Shown here: positions 24,701 to 31,995 of the stretch, in pieces | How the letters are laid out: the number at the start of each line of letters is the position of its first letter | Position numbering within the stretch: the stretch's first letter is position 1 | NCBI GenBank assembly: GCA_034440615.1 | Contig: JAOTOM010004277.1 | Location: 186,001-250,000, forward strand | Length of the DNA: 64,000 bases | Reading direction: 5' to 3' | DNA from: Ashinkailepas kermadecensis | Taxonomy: Eukaryota > Arthropoda > Thecostraca > Neolepadidae | Position numbers and translations under genes: made by a program | The notes under the pieces: model-generated | Database searches by the model: none | Told to the model about the DNA's origin: nothing | The model's input: the letters and a program-made list of their open reading frames with translations, nothing else

Positions 24701-27700
24701 ATGAATAGGCATTACCCATACATGTTTGCACTTTTTAGCATCAGTTGGCCTTTTTACATCACCCCTCTCCCCCTCCACTACAAAATGTTAATTTCAGGAC
24801 CCTGTGTCCGAAACACTACTCGCCTCGCTCCAAGGGAAAAGGGTAAAGCATGTCCGAAATACCGCCCAAAGGGAAATGGCAGTACGTTGGGCCCTACTCG
24901 AAGGGAAACGATGTGTACCTCCCATTTTGCATCAGAATAAAACGGTACGTTCGGAGTAGTGGTGCATGGCGAGGAGGGCAGCGCCTCAGGAGTGGAGTAC
25001 GGTAGGCAACAGACTGCTGCGTCCTCCTTTAGTCTTCGCATGCTAATATTTATAAGAGAAGGATCGTGGCTTTTATAGCTAATGTGATTAATGCTGGTTC
25101 TAGAAGATCGAACTTCAGACCAGGTAGATCACGGTGGATTGAGCGAGAGCCACGGGGGCCATGACATCCTTTGAAGTTTCCAGAACTTTGCGCTTGGTGA
25201 GGGAAGCTGAGGTTCCCATGAAAATCAGGTTAATTTAGTCTGCGTTCGCCAAAATCGAACGGGTAGATCGGCCAGTGAACGAGGTGAGGTGCTTTTATCT
25301 GGTGGTGGAATGCACTGCTGGCTCGCAATGAACCTCTACCTTTACGGACTATTATCATCACAACATGATCTTTTTCACCACCCGTTTGGCTGTGCTTTAT
25401 CGATATCGTGCTGCTGTCAATTTGCTATTATCTGTCCCACCACTCCAAAACAGACACTACTGTTTTGGAGTACTAGGTCGATGCTACGGACAGATAAATC
25501 GTGTCAGTGGTACGGACTGCTGACATAGATAGCGGACCAGTGGTACGGACCGACATGAGTCGTGGGTCTCTGATAATGGCCGACATGCCGACATATCACG
25601 GTGGATGCGTGATAATGACTAACGTGGGTCGTGGGCATTTGCCGGTTTTCGTGGGTATTTGCCGGTATGGGTTGTGGAGTGATGATAATGGCTGACGCGG
25701 GTAGTAAACGGGTTTGATGATGCGGCACCCGGTTGCAGCGTGCTGGAGAGTCTGGGCGGCAAGCAGCGGGTGATGGAGAAGATGCTATCTGAGGACCCCA
25801 ACGTGCGGTGGTGTGCCCTGCTGGCAGTACAGAAGATCATGGTGCACAACTGGTGAGAGAGCAGCGGTGGTCCAAGAGTATGCAGTTGGGCAATAGTCGG
25901 AACAGGCCGTTACGACACTGAGAGTTTGTGGTAGAGGGAGGAGTCTTGATGTCGGACACAGAACGAAATTAATTGCATGGTTGGCGCTGTGTTCTCGAGG
26001 TCTTCTCCAGATCGGTGTTAGCTGACGAAACTAGTTGTTGAAGGGGTGTAAAGCTTGGGAAGAGACAAATAGACGTTAAAAGGCATATTCTGTCAGCATA
26101 ATATCCATGTCAAAATTAAGCCTCTTGATAGTTCAATAGCAGTTGGTGGCCAATGCCATCAAATTCGTCAACAAAACCGTAAGGGATGAGCAAAAGTGAT
26201 CATACCACGAGTAGTGCGTTTGAATGGCATCGGTTAGGATATGCCAAATTGGTGTCACTGGATATCTGGAGGTGCGGATGCGTATAGGGTGCCGAGGTTT
26301 ACTCCCACCATCGACAGTCAATGGTCGACGGCGGAGCTGAACCGTCCAGGCAGCCATATCTATTAGGTCAGCCATCGCAGTGAAATATAATTTTCTACCC
26401 TCAGTGCGAAAGGGGAGGGGGCATTTTGATCCCGTACCAATTTTTGTTCTGAACAGGATAGAGTGCGGTAAACGGCATGATGTAGCTCCATCCTGGAGCC
26501 TTCAGAGTTACTCTAAATATTTTGTGTACCTTTTTTGGTTGACCCTCCAGGCATGTTAAGCAGTTTAATGTCGGAGACAGTCGCTTTCCCATATTCGCCG
26601 TAGCTTGCGATTTCGTGCTTCAATATTGATGATGTGCAAACTGAAGACTTAATCTAACACTATATATGATGTGTCCAAAAGTCAAGGTCACCGGTCTCGT
26701 CAAGGTCAAACACCTGAAAATATGTGATGAACTGTTCAGGATGACAATTTTCGAAACAGATGACGCTTGGGAAAATTCCATGAGTAGCAATAAAACAAAA
26801 CGAAATGTTTTTAACTATGTTTGAGAGTCACCCCCCCCCCCCCTCCATCACTACAAAGACAGTTTGGCATTTAACACCGAAAAAGTCTAGGAAAAATACA
26901 AATGTTCATGTCGAATTCAGGGACACTAGTTGCATCAGAAATGAAAGCGCCAATGAAATTGGCGCGCAAAATTACCCCGGTTTAGCTACTTCTTTTTCGC
27001 AATAGCCGTATTTTAAGTCTCAGAGTGTCTGCATTCATATACGCTCGCTGAATTTCAGGTCATATGTCGGTGAACTGACCAGATATTGATATGAAGCTTC
27101 GCATACGTTTAGAGGATGTAATTTACCCCACATACATTCCGTTTTTACTCAAAAACACTTTAGCCACACAGTTATACACGAAATAATGTTATTTTACTTG
27201 AAATCTTCATTTCGCCTTGTGAGCTGACCCTAGGTCACATCTTGTATTTTTGCATTTTTCTTCTATTTGTTTATACACCGACATTTCACTTTGTGATTAA
27301 TCAAAGACTGGTCGAGGCCCATTAAAGCCCAAACAACACCAAACCACATGTCACTTTTGGCAGTATATTGTATGGTTTGTTTATGAGCAATTATTTCAAT
27401 GTTCGCATAAAAACCGTACTGAGACGAAATCGTGGTCTGACTTTGACCTACCCTCGCTCCGATATTTTAAAGGTTGAAACTCAATTGTTCGCACAACGTG
27501 CGATCATCAATTGTCGTAAGGTATGCCAAACTTCAAAACAACATATTGAACGGTTCGAAGTTGGCTCAGAAAAACCGGAATAGAGGTCGAATTGACACCA
27601 CCCCGCGCACTGCGACCGTTAGCTGTTTTGTGCCGCTTGTAGAGGTTACAGGCCGCCGACCACTAATCCAGCAACGAAACGGTCCATGTGCCTCATATGT

Positions 27701-28000
27701 CACGTAGTTATGTCCCAAGCGCGCATGGTACGAGATGGGTGGTGCACTAATCGATTAACACCACAAATAAATTTCATGGAGTGGCCAAATATTAAAGTTG
27801 CTTTTACATTTGCCTTGGTGACATGGGATATATTTCCCACACACTGAAGCCCCTGTGTTGTTCCTGTCTGCATTTCGTCTGTCTGCTGTCTGAATTGGTA
27901 TTGGTGGTGGCACAGGGACTACCTATCCAAGAAGATGGCAAGAGAAGAGGCGGACAGCAGTGAGACGTTCATGAAGAACCCACTGGGCTCGCTGCAGTAG
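645..28000 (+). CDS. ATP6V1H: V-type H+-ATPase V1 sector subunit H (11 coding exons)
   Basis: Joined exons: 645-714, 17898-17970, 19024-19219, 19641-19856, 20926-21131, 21489-21573, 22974-23152, 23753-23885, 24234-24328, 25739-25852, 27916-28000. All introns are GT-AG and phases fit, giving 1452 nt (483 codons plus TAG), the usual length of animal subunit H. Family knowledge: subunit H is a cytosolic peripheral V1 subunit that activates ATP hydrolysis in the assembled pump and silences free V1. It has a large N-terminal HEAT/ARM-like domain and a C-terminal domain. Seen: [13 protein letters not shown] early, [14 protein letters not shown] (exon 3), [15 protein letters not shown] and [11 protein letters not shown] (exon 8), [15 protein letters not shown] (exon 9), [11 protein letters not shown] and [11 protein letters not shown] (exon 10). 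Intron 1 is 17 kb of transposable elements; later introns are short with tandem arrays. Donors of exons 4 and 9 are tandemly duplicated. No premature stop or frameshift is seen. Exon 1 is the least certain part. Confidence 0.95.
1060..1200 (+). repeat. AT-rich dispersed repeat, also at 3490-3615
   Basis: Both copies share the order: CATTTA.AATAA, CTCGCTG/TTGCTG, a GACTG..TT stretch, then GTAAGAATAATTCATGTTTT or close variants. Unknown family. Confidence 0.5.
1205..1700 (+). repeat. AT-rich repeat family R1, copy 1
   Basis: Shares ordered blocks with 34960-35665 (+) and 10990-11290 (-): CCAAGAAAAGAA, TATTCCCTCTC..CCAACAAAAT, and a terminal CTGATG/GGATGTTGGAT satellite-like part with CCTAACC motifs. 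No coding capacity seen. It could be a non-autonomous element; the type is unknown. Confidence 0.6.
1700..2180. other. AT-rich intron DNA, nothing recognised
   Basis: AT-rich with scattered GGTTAGGTT motifs; no open frame of note. Confidence 0.4.
2180..2940 (+). pseudogene. Decayed LINE, 3' end of reverse transcriptase ORF
   Basis: In broken frames it reads [62 protein letters not shown] and [12 protein letters not shown], the C-terminal thumb and tail typical of CR1/Rex1-group LINEs. Stops and small indels are frequent. It is related to, but more diverged than, the LINE copies at 4.2, 32 and 34 kb. Confidence 0.85.
2941..3465 (+). mobile_element. LINE 3' UTR with two stacked 3' ends
   Basis: A first 3' end (ACTAGATGGGCCCTTGGGTTC...TTTATAACTTTATA) finishes near 3175. 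A second stretch (3176-3465) matches the 3' UTR of the LINE at 9.6-10.06 kb and ends GATGGGCCCCTATGGCTC...TTTATGACTTTATGACT. Confidence 0.75.
3490..3615 (+). repeat. AT-rich dispersed repeat, second copy of 1060-1200
   Basis: Shares ATTTGTAAGAATAATTCATG and the preceding blocks with the first copy. Confidence 0.5.
4000..4218 (+). repeat. AT-rich repeat family R2, copy 1
   Basis: Homologous to 10165-10385 (+) and 33720-33890 (-): blocks AATGCAAT.TTTAT.AATATG, CATGATGTGA, TTTCCTCTGCA.ATGCA, GTTGGGAGGCAAAAT and AATGTTCAAAATA occur in the same order. It ends at a CCTAACC-rich edge. Type unknown. Confidence 0.65.
4226..4408 (+). pseudogene. LINE copy A ORF1 remnant, SGNH-esterase-like C-terminus
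   Basis: The frame ending TAG at 4406 reads [53 protein letters not shown]. The DGLHFSEKG motif matches the Asp-x-x-His catalytic block of SGNH esterases. Esterase ORF1 proteins are known in the CR1 group. The 5' part is missing. Confidence 0.7.
4605..6350 (+). pseudogene. LINE copy A ORF2, endonuclease and first half of reverse transcriptase
   Basis: From ATG 4605 it encodes an AP-endonuclease-like domain: [26 protein letters not shown] and, after the stop, SDHNIVRF. The RT domain follows: [56 protein letters not shown]. In-frame stops: TGA at 5220 (just before the SDH motif) and TAG at 6297 (CAG in copy B). The nested LINE interrupts it at 6350. It is defective. Confidence 0.92.
6351..8445 (-). 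mobile_element. Nested, 5'-truncated LINE of a second family (copy E)
   Basis: Inserted into LINE A with CCCAT target-site duplications (6346-6350 and 8446-8450). The 3' end is on the left, shown by a (TTTA)n run at 6351-6376, which is (AAAT)n in its own sense. It is 2095 bp, truncated before the RT core. Its RT differs clearly from LINE A, so this is a distinct family of the jockey/CR1 superfamily. Confidence 0.92.
6654..8445 (-). pseudogene. LINE copy E ORF2: reverse transcriptase with one frameshift
   Basis: Minus-strand reading, in order: a linker ([20 protein letters not shown]), [45 protein letters not shown], motif [16 protein letters not shown], then a frameshift near 7580, motif [13 protein letters not shown], and motif [10 protein letters not shown]. 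The C-terminal tail ends [16 protein letters not shown]. Catalytic Asp residues remain. The frameshift and 5' truncation make it inactive. Confidence 0.9.
8446..9497 (+). pseudogene. LINE copy A ORF2, second half of reverse transcriptase
   Basis: Resumes exactly where the RT broke off: [33 protein letters not shown], then TGA at 8568 (TGG in copy B), [23 protein letters not shown] (motif C), [33 protein letters not shown]. It ends at TGA about 9495. The nested insert plus duplication is 2100 bp, so the frame is kept. Confidence 0.92.
9521..9960 (+). repeat. 166-bp tandem repeats in LINE A 3' UTR
   Basis: The block GGGAGGAGTTTGTAATTGTT recurs at 9521, 9687 and 9853, exactly 166 bp apart (about 2.6 copies). 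Each contains a CAGTGGATTCAGCACCTTCC segment and a LINE-3'-end-like TCTTATTAA.TCTAAACGC motif. Confidence 0.85.
10165..10385 (+). repeat. AT-rich repeat family R2, copy 2
   Basis: Same block order as 4000-4218. It ends in CCTAGCCTAACC. Confidence 0.65.
10386..10440 (+). mobile_element. Short SINE 3'-domain copy
   Basis: Reads GGGCGCAAAAAGACC...ATCGACGCGCTCCTAAAC and a CCACCACCACC tail. It matches the short retroposons at 12001 and 14976. No clear target duplication. Confidence 0.6.
10525..10700 (+). repeat. Interstitial CCTAA telomere-like repeats
   Basis: CCTAACCTAACCTAACC at ~10640 and degenerate neighbours (CCAAACCTAACC). CCTAA/TTAGG is the common arthropod telomere repeat. Shorter runs occur near 31545, 31775, 33520 and 35460. 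Confidence 0.7.
10990..11290 (-). repeat. AT-rich repeat family R1, copy on minus strand
   Basis: The reverse complement gives CCAAGAAAAGAA, GCTATTCCCTCTCCCCAACA and then CTACTGATGTTCGATCA/CTGATGTTGGATTG, in the R1 order. Confidence 0.6.
11472..11561 (+). mobile_element. SINE family S1, 5'-truncated copy with 13-bp TSD
   Basis: Flanked by identical TCAATAGTTGGAT at 11459-11471 and 11562-11574. The body has CCAATCAGCGTCAGAGATTT, GCGACGCTACATGACTCAAC, then GTGTCGTAAAGCCAATAACC and CACCACC. It matches the 3' half of the copies at 48625 and 54347. Confidence 0.9.
11575..11980. other. Intron DNA, nothing recognised
   Basis: No coding signal or repeat that I could match elsewhere in the window. 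Confidence 0.4.
12001..12056 (+). mobile_element. Very short retroposon (SINE 3' domain) with TSD
   Basis: 56 bp, GGGCGCAAAATGACCAACGT then AGTCGACGCACCC and CCACCACCACC. Flanks are ATGAAAGCACAAGCATT (left, ~11982) and ATGAAAACACAAGATT (right, 12057), an imperfect target duplication. Confidence 0.75.
12057..13440. other. Intron DNA, GC-richer middle, nothing recognised
   Basis: 12600-13000 is GC-rich and open in several frames, but no family or splice-consistent exon could be supported. Confidence 0.4.
13475..13622 (-). pseudogene. LINE C-terminal fragment
   Basis: The reverse complement reads [19 protein letters not shown], then [12 protein letters not shown] and ALNVFK-like text in broken frames. 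It parallels 2660-2830 ([22 protein letters not shown]). Old fragment. Confidence 0.7.
13635..13680 (+). mobile_element. Short SINE 3'-domain copy, degenerate
   Basis: TGTGACCAATGAAATCGATG then CGCCCTGAAGCCCA aligns with the 3' domain consensus (TGACC..CG.AGTCGATGCGCCC.TAAGCCCA). Confidence 0.5.
13829..13943 (+). repeat. Direct repeat, copy 1 (partner 16305-16420)
   Basis: The two copies share GACTTCAT.A..ACAC, CGATGTCGATAC.TC.TTGG, and GGTATATTCCA.CCTATTTC with ACGAATA.TTTATC, in the same order 2.48 kb apart. Confidence 0.75.
14140..14290 (+). repeat. Dispersed repeat R3, copy 1
   Basis: AAATTATTGGGGGGCAAAGC, CAACATTGAGG.TGCATTTG and CCCCCTTAAAA recur at 29870-30000 and, more diverged, at 55365-55470. 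Confidence 0.65.
14291..14970. other. Intron DNA with one unexplained open stretch
   Basis: A frame open to 14823 ends at a strong donor-like CAA|GTAAGT (14817). It encodes [20 protein letters not shown]. No family is recognised and ATP6V1H needs no exon here. Confidence 0.3.
14976..15028 (-). mobile_element. Very short (53 bp) retroposon with TSD
   Basis: Flanked by CATCATGT at 14968-14975 and 15029-15036. Minus-strand sense: GGCGCTGTATGACGAACGCA, GTCGATGCGCCCC, then AAGCCCAAATAACCAACCAA as a tail. The TSD shows it inserted as a discrete 53-bp unit. Confidence 0.85.
15333..15378 (+). mobile_element. Short SINE 3'-domain copy
   Basis: GCGCATGACCTCTGCAGTCG then ATGCGCCCCTAAACCCC. No clear TSD. 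Confidence 0.6.
15379..16304. other. AT-rich intron DNA, nothing recognised
   Basis: No repeat partner or coding pattern found in the window. Confidence 0.4.
16305..16420 (+). repeat. Direct repeat, copy 2 (partner 13829-13943)
   Basis: See copy 1; shares GGTATATTCCATCCTATTTC. Confidence 0.75.
16421..17897. other. 3' part of ATP6V1H intron 1, nothing recognised
   Basis: Unique-looking DNA; no transposon protein or array found before the exon 2 acceptor. Confidence 0.4.
17898..17970 (+). CDS. ATP6V1H: ATP6V1H exon 2 (residues 24-48)
   Basis: Acceptor TTTTCAG ends at 17897; donor GTGAGT starts at 17971. It encodes [20 protein letters not shown], which matches the conserved N-terminal helix of subunit H. 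It ends with CA, completed to Gln by the first G of exon 3. Confidence 0.93.
18590..18990 (+). repeat. 71-bp tandem array with CRE palindromes (intron 2)
   Basis: ACACCGTATGACGTCATAAT recurs at exactly 71-bp steps (anchor ACACCGT at 18650, 18721, 18792, 18863, 18934). Each unit carries TGACGTCA (18658, 18729, 18800, 18871, 18942), the CREB/ATF consensus. Copies 2-5 are nearly identical. Confidence 0.95.
19024..19219 (+). CDS. ATP6V1H: ATP6V1H exon 3 (residues 48-113)
   Basis: Acceptor CTCATCAG; donor GTATGT at 19220. It encodes [13 protein letters not shown] through [20 protein letters not shown], the first HEAT repeats. A 71-bp tandem array ends just upstream of it. Confidence 0.96.
19641..19856 (+). 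CDS. ATP6V1H: ATP6V1H exon 4 (residues 114-185)
   Basis: Acceptor GGTCACCAG; the chosen donor is ACG|GTCAGT at 19857. It encodes [20 protein letters not shown], then [20 protein letters not shown] and [15 protein letters not shown]. The last ~45 bp and the donor are repeated downstream in tandem. The first donor is chosen because the next frame runs into TAA directly after it. Confidence 0.95.
19812..20262 (+). repeat. 62-bp minisatellite seeded on ATP6V1H exon 4 donor
   Basis: The exon end (CCTGCAGCTCTACTGCACCT through CAGAAAACG) plus the donor GTCAGTCGCC is repeated. Exon-edge equivalents end at 19856 (real), 19918, 19980, 20044, 20098, 20164 and 20226, with a partial eighth copy. The first three copies are the most alike. 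An in-frame TAA follows the real donor, so use of later donors would truncate the protein. Confidence 0.95.
20768..20905 (+). repeat. About 27-bp tandem repeat before exon 5
   Basis: GTCACTACCG-type units begin at 20768, 20796, 20821, 20849 and 20876, each followed by CTGACTGCTCTGTG or a variant. Confidence 0.85.
20926..21131 (+). CDS. ATP6V1H: ATP6V1H exon 5 (residues 186-254)
   Basis: Acceptor GGTCACAG; donor AA|GTGAGG at 21132. It encodes [20 protein letters not shown], then [20 protein letters not shown]. It leaves AA, completed to Lys in exon 6. Confidence 0.95.
21489..21573 (+). CDS. ATP6V1H: ATP6V1H exon 6 (residues 254-282)
   Basis: Acceptor CCTGCAG; donor CGG|GTGCGT at 21574. It encodes [20 protein letters not shown] and RMCIATFR, aligned to the family's YNIIPVLSDIL-like segment. 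Confidence 0.94.
22035..22925 (+). repeat. 18-19-bp tandem array, ~48 copies (intron 6)
   Basis: Variants of CCCGTCCCGGTCCTGACTC and TCCAGTCCCGGTCATGACTC alternate for ~890 bp, with higher-order patches of 2-3 units. It stops ~50 bp before the exon 7 acceptor. Confidence 0.95.
22974..23152 (+). CDS. ATP6V1H: ATP6V1H exon 7 (residues 283-342)
   Basis: Acceptor GCTGGCAG; donor AA|GTGTGT at 23153. It encodes [29 protein letters not shown] and a [15 protein letters not shown] segment at the end of the N-terminal domain. A ~0.9-kb tandem array lies immediately upstream. Confidence 0.95.
23753..23885 (+). CDS. ATP6V1H: ATP6V1H exon 8 (residues 342-386)
   Basis: Acceptor GGTTGCAG; donor CTG|GTGGGT at 23886. 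It encodes [20 protein letters not shown] and [20 protein letters not shown], the hallmark start of the subunit H C-terminal domain. Confidence 0.96.
24234..24328 (+). CDS. ATP6V1H: ATP6V1H exon 9 (residues 387-418)
   Basis: The acceptor CTCCACAG is preferred over an AG 15 bases downstream because [10 protein letters not shown] keeps the family spacing. It encodes [20 protein letters not shown] then RGK; donor ACG|GTACGT at 24329. Three further 36-bp copies of its end and donor follow. Confidence 0.94.
24316..24440 (+). repeat. 36-bp tandem copies of ATP6V1H exon 9 donor
   Basis: GGGAAAACG plus a donor recurs with exon-edge positions 24328 (real), 24364, 24400 and 24436. The donors read GTACGT, GTACGT, GTGCGT and GTATGT. 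The first two extra units stay in frame (12 codons each); TGA appears before the fourth donor. Decayed relatives (AAGGGAAAAGGG, GAAGGGAAACGA, AAAACGGTACGTTCGG) lie at ~24830-24960. Confidence 0.92.
25739..25852 (+). CDS. ATP6V1H: ATP6V1H exon 10 (residues 418-456)
   Basis: Acceptor GGTTGCAG; donor TG|GTGAGA at 25853. It encodes [38 protein letters not shown]. The last Trp codon is completed by exon 11. Confidence 0.96.
25853..27915. other. ATP6V1H intron 10, nothing recognised
   Basis: Mostly AT-rich with a short C-run near 26830 and several AAGGTCA-type motifs. No coding or matched repeat. Confidence 0.4.
27916..28000 (+). CDS. ATP6V1H: ATP6V1H exon 11 (residues 456-483, stop)
   Basis: Acceptor GGCACAG; encodes [20 protein letters not shown] then NPLGSLQ and TAG at 27998. 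The C-terminal tail beyond DYLSKK is variable in the family. No AATAAA was found in the ~900 bp after the stop. Confidence 0.9.
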
Positions 28001-29280
28001 GGCGTCTGTTGTCCCATCTCCGCCGCTGCTCGCCGCACGGTTTCGTCCCCGTCAGGTGGCAGCTGGATTACATTCGACCAATTTGTATGCTCACTAGCAT
28101 TCTAGTAGTTGCCAGTTGAGCAAGTGGTGTGTCCATCTGAATGAAAAGCACACACTGTCTGTGTTCAGATCTTGCTCTTGCAGCACTGCACAGTGTATAT
28201 GTATATATATATATGCGCTATTCAGTCAATTGGTGGTGTGCACCGGCAGATAGTTGCAAGTTTAACGTGAAACATTTTGAAGAACCAGAAGCATGTAGAT
28301 GTTGATAGAAACATGCAAATCCGATTTGTGATCGGTAGTCAGAGCCGAAATACAGGGTGCACCACATGGTGTTGCTCTGTGGGTTCTGGTGTGTTCATCA
28401 TCGGTGGAGGTGCGAAGCTCGTTTATCAGTGTTGCCATCTGCACAGACCGCGAGTATGCCTGCAAGAGGTGGTGGTGGTTTGCGCGTGCTGCGAGTTTAA
28501 CGATCCTGCGTTGGCGGCTCTGTGCCAGTGGTTCTGTGTTCTGGCCATGTCTCTTCCATCTTGTGATCGGTGCGTGGTACAGAAACTCGTCTGTTTGCCT
28601 TGTGTGTGGCAGGATTGTGGAGAGCACTGCGACTGCACGGCTGGTCGCGAGATGACCATTGCTGTGTCACGGCCTGCCAATGCCAACCGAATTCGTGCCT
28701 CGCTTTCAGAGCGATGTACATTATTTACTCGATATCTCTATTATGGTACATTTTGTGGAGAGGACGAATTTTATATTTCATGTTTATCGGGTATGTCGGA
28801 CAGGAAGGTTTTAAACAGGTCAGATAACATTCCACTGGCTAGCGGTGGAGACTGGTGCTTCAACATTATATACAATAAGCTTACATCTTAACGTAGCTCG
28901 TACGATCAAGGCCGTCCATGTCATAGCTCTCGTCATATGCAGAGTTTTTGTGCTTATTGTGCATATTGGGAGTTTTTGCGCCTGCAGGCGAAATATAATC
29001 CGGTCGTGTTCATCGTCCAACTGAATCTTGAGCAATGTGCGCCAAGCTGGGTTGTGGTGAAGACTGAAGAGTGTGCCCACACAAGAGCCAGCCCACACAA
29101 AAAAAGTGTATGAACGAAATAATAATCACTGTTCCTTTCGCCAAGTGTGGGTGGGCTCAGCAGGGATTGCTTTTCTGTCGGGGATGGCCACTCCAAGGAC
29201 AAACCTGTATTGGAGGGAATTGGGGGCGAAAATTGGTGGACAGCGACTTCTGACTATGCTTCTGATCCGAGATCGGGTCT
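28001..29280. other. 3' flank of ATP6V1H
   Basis: Holds the 3' UTR, whose end I cannot place (no AATAAA seen to ~28.9 kb). A long open frame at 28.3-28.9 kb has no recognisable content. Confidence 0.4.
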
Positions 29281-29290
29281 GACACACATA

Positions 29291-29336
29291 CAGAGAGAGA
29301 GAGAGAGAGGTATATATATATATATATATATATACA
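29291..29336. repeat. (AG)n and (TA)n microsatellite
   Basis: An AGAGAG run followed directly by a TATATA run. Confidence 0.9.
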
Positions 29337-29684
29337 TAATTGTGTGTGGGTCGGGTAGATTTTGCCATCTCTGTGGGTTTCTTTGAGTGACGTAGCTGCG
29401 TGTTTTTTTGGGACTGGGGACGGCCTCTATGGATGAGCCACTTCCACCAGTAATCTATGCTGATGATAAGCCTGGTAATCTGGTCAGATTTTGGTGCGGC
29501 CTCGTGTCTGTCATCTGCGACAGTCACGTGTGGCAACACCCTTGTTCATGGTCAATCCGCACTCATTCGTAAATGCAAAGGACCGTGCGAGTTCGTGCGG
29601 GCCGCGGAAGTTTGTAAGGTCCGGTTGGCGCCCTTATACGTTCGTATGAGAGCCAACAGCATATATATATAAAAACATTATGCC

Positions 29685-29826
<142 letters not shown>

Positions 29827-29869
29827 TATTGATTATTACACTATGGATTATTGCGTGCAAAATACATGA

Positions 29870-30000
29870 AATTAATGGGAAGCCCGACATCGATAGGACG
29901 CATGTTCTATGGTACCCAATGTTAAAAGTCTAAATTATTGGGGGACAGAGCCAACACTGAGGGGGCATTTGCCCCTCAAAATTATATCAAAGAACACCTC
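29870..30000 (+). repeat. Dispersed repeat R3, copy 2
   Basis: CTAAATTATTGGGGGACAGA, GCCAACACTGAGGGGGCATT, TGCCCCTCAAAA; matches 14140-14290. Confidence 0.65.
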
Positions 30001-31640
30001 TGGTCTAGGCGCATATGAATGAAAAATGAAAACGATCCTGAAAACCAGCTGCAGGTTCCGTATCTGCACATGGGTGATAAGGGCGTGACATTCCAACCGG
30101 TATCGGTACCTCTGCCGGTAGCCTAAATATAATGTTGGCTCCTTTTCCTGGCCGGAGGGGTACCACGTTCCCATGGAAGGCACATGCCCCCCGGTGCCCC
30201 CACCCTTGTTTACACTCTTGCACCGAGTGGAGACGAATTATGTTGCAACAGTTATCTCTTACTTGCTCCTACCCCTCCTTACCAGCCGTGATCTTCAGTT
30301 GGCCTGTCTCATCATGCTGCTACTACCCGTGGCACCGCGCGATTCCTGCGGCGCTCGACATGAATGCAGTCAGCGCGGATCCAAGCAAAAAGTCGTAGTG
30401 TTAGGGAAAAATAAGACTCATATTCGCGGACAATATTCTTCAAGCTTTCAAATAAATCCGATTTTGTCCCCTTTTGACGGTATTTAAGGTCGGAAATGAC
30501 GTGTTGAAAACACGGAAGTTTGGCTGGAGCGCCTACGGGACTGAGCAATTGTCCAGCCCATGTGACGTCACCGGTTGCCAAATGATATTGGACCCCCGAC
30601 TTGACCGCCCCCCGGTCTGGACCAGTCTGGACAGAGTATATTAAAGAACGGGTACAACCAAGTTTAGTATATTCTCAGATCTGGTATATACCGTGCCTTG
30701 GTGACGTCACAGCTCGAATATGCGATATTCTACTAGAATGTGGTGGACATCTGGCAGATTATAGAATCCTATAGTAGAATATTCCGAATCTAGCAGATTC
30801 CTGGCAATTTCATTTAGCAGCAGCTTCCTTTTCTGTCGAGGCACGGCGCACGGCTGGCCTTGAGGGCCAGCTGGTCGTCATGGCAACGACTCTAGGCCCC
30901 GCCCTCCGGGAGTCGGCCGGCCGGTTTTGTGTAGTGTCCTCGTTTACCGACAAGGAAACATACTTTTTCGAGGCGATGCAAGTAAAAGCGTTCCAGATTC
31001 GTATGTAGAATTCTTCAGGCATTCGCATGATGTCAAATTTGCCTACATACAATACACATTTCCTGCGTAAAGCCGTGGAAAATATTGGCCGTTTTGGCTT
31101 GATATTGCACGCAAGGTGCTGCCGAGTATCGCCTTGGCTACGTCACAGGCCCGGAACACTTGGACCCCCCCGAGTCTGGACTCAGTTGTCTTGGTCGCGG
31201 GGAGTGGTCGGAGTGGGTTGGTCCGTGTGGTTAGAGGCTGGGTTTGCGGTGCTGGATATTTGGCTGACAGAGAATATCTGACGGTTCTGTTCCCTGGTAG
31301 CAGAGCTCGAGTGTTGACTGGTGGAGTGTTCTTACCTATTGTAGAACCTCAACCTGGGTCTTATGCATTATTGCAGTTTAAGATAACACCAGGACAAGTT
31401 TTACATGCATTTTACCTCTATGAAGCATACAAAGTGGTTGGGCTTGGTTGCTAGGTTAAGTTAAGCTTTTGTTGTCAGAAAATTGTCAATTTTTAAGGAA
31501 TTTTTTATCGCAAAAAAAATTATTCATAAACAGTTCAAGCTAGCTGAGGTTAGGTTAGGTTTTTAAGTTGCAAATTTATGAGAGAAATATTTGTTTGGAA
31601 ATTTGTAATCTAAAATAATGAATTTCCTTTTTGTATGGAA
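30001..31640. other. Intergenic DNA, nothing recognised
   Basis: Contains two TGACGTCA palindromes (30563, 30702) and short CCTAA-type motifs near 31545. No coding pattern. Confidence 0.4.
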
Positions 31641-31647
31641 GGCTAGG

Positions 31648-31950
31648 CTTTACCTTTCGGCCAACACATACTGCCAAGGGTAGTGATTTGTAAAGAGTTG
31701 CCTATACAATGTCGCATATATTTCATGACGTCATGGCCAAAAAATTGGCTTCGGAGGATTCTGTTTTTCCAGTTAGGTTAGGTTAGGCTAGATTATATTA
31801 TGCTATGATACATTTTGTATATTATGCTACATTATCCTAGTCTAGGTTAGGTGGTAATCTTTACCGACACCCGACTCCTGTGACGTCACTTCCCTGACTC
31901 CTGTGACATCACTGTTCCCCACTGTACACCTCTACAAATCACTAACCTTG
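31648..31950 (+). mobile_element. MITE copy 1, ~50-bp terminal inverted repeats
   Basis: Starts CTTTACCTTTCGGCCAACAC, then ATACTGCCAAGG.TAGTGATT and TGTAAAGAG. It ends with the inverse (CTCTACAAATCACTAACCTTG), with the outermost ~25 bp lost. The interior has GGTTAGGTTAGG and two TGACGTCA sites (31726, 31881). It is the reverse complement of MITE copy 2 along its whole length. Confidence 0.88.
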
Positions 31951-31995
31951 TCCGTGTAATCTTTACCTTTTGGCCGACACATCAATACTAAAATA

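Noticed and set aside
28277..28891. Open frame of 204 codons after ATP6V1H
   Set aside because: Cys-rich text without a family pattern, no ATG at the listed start, no splice or promoter context; probably chance in the 3' flank.
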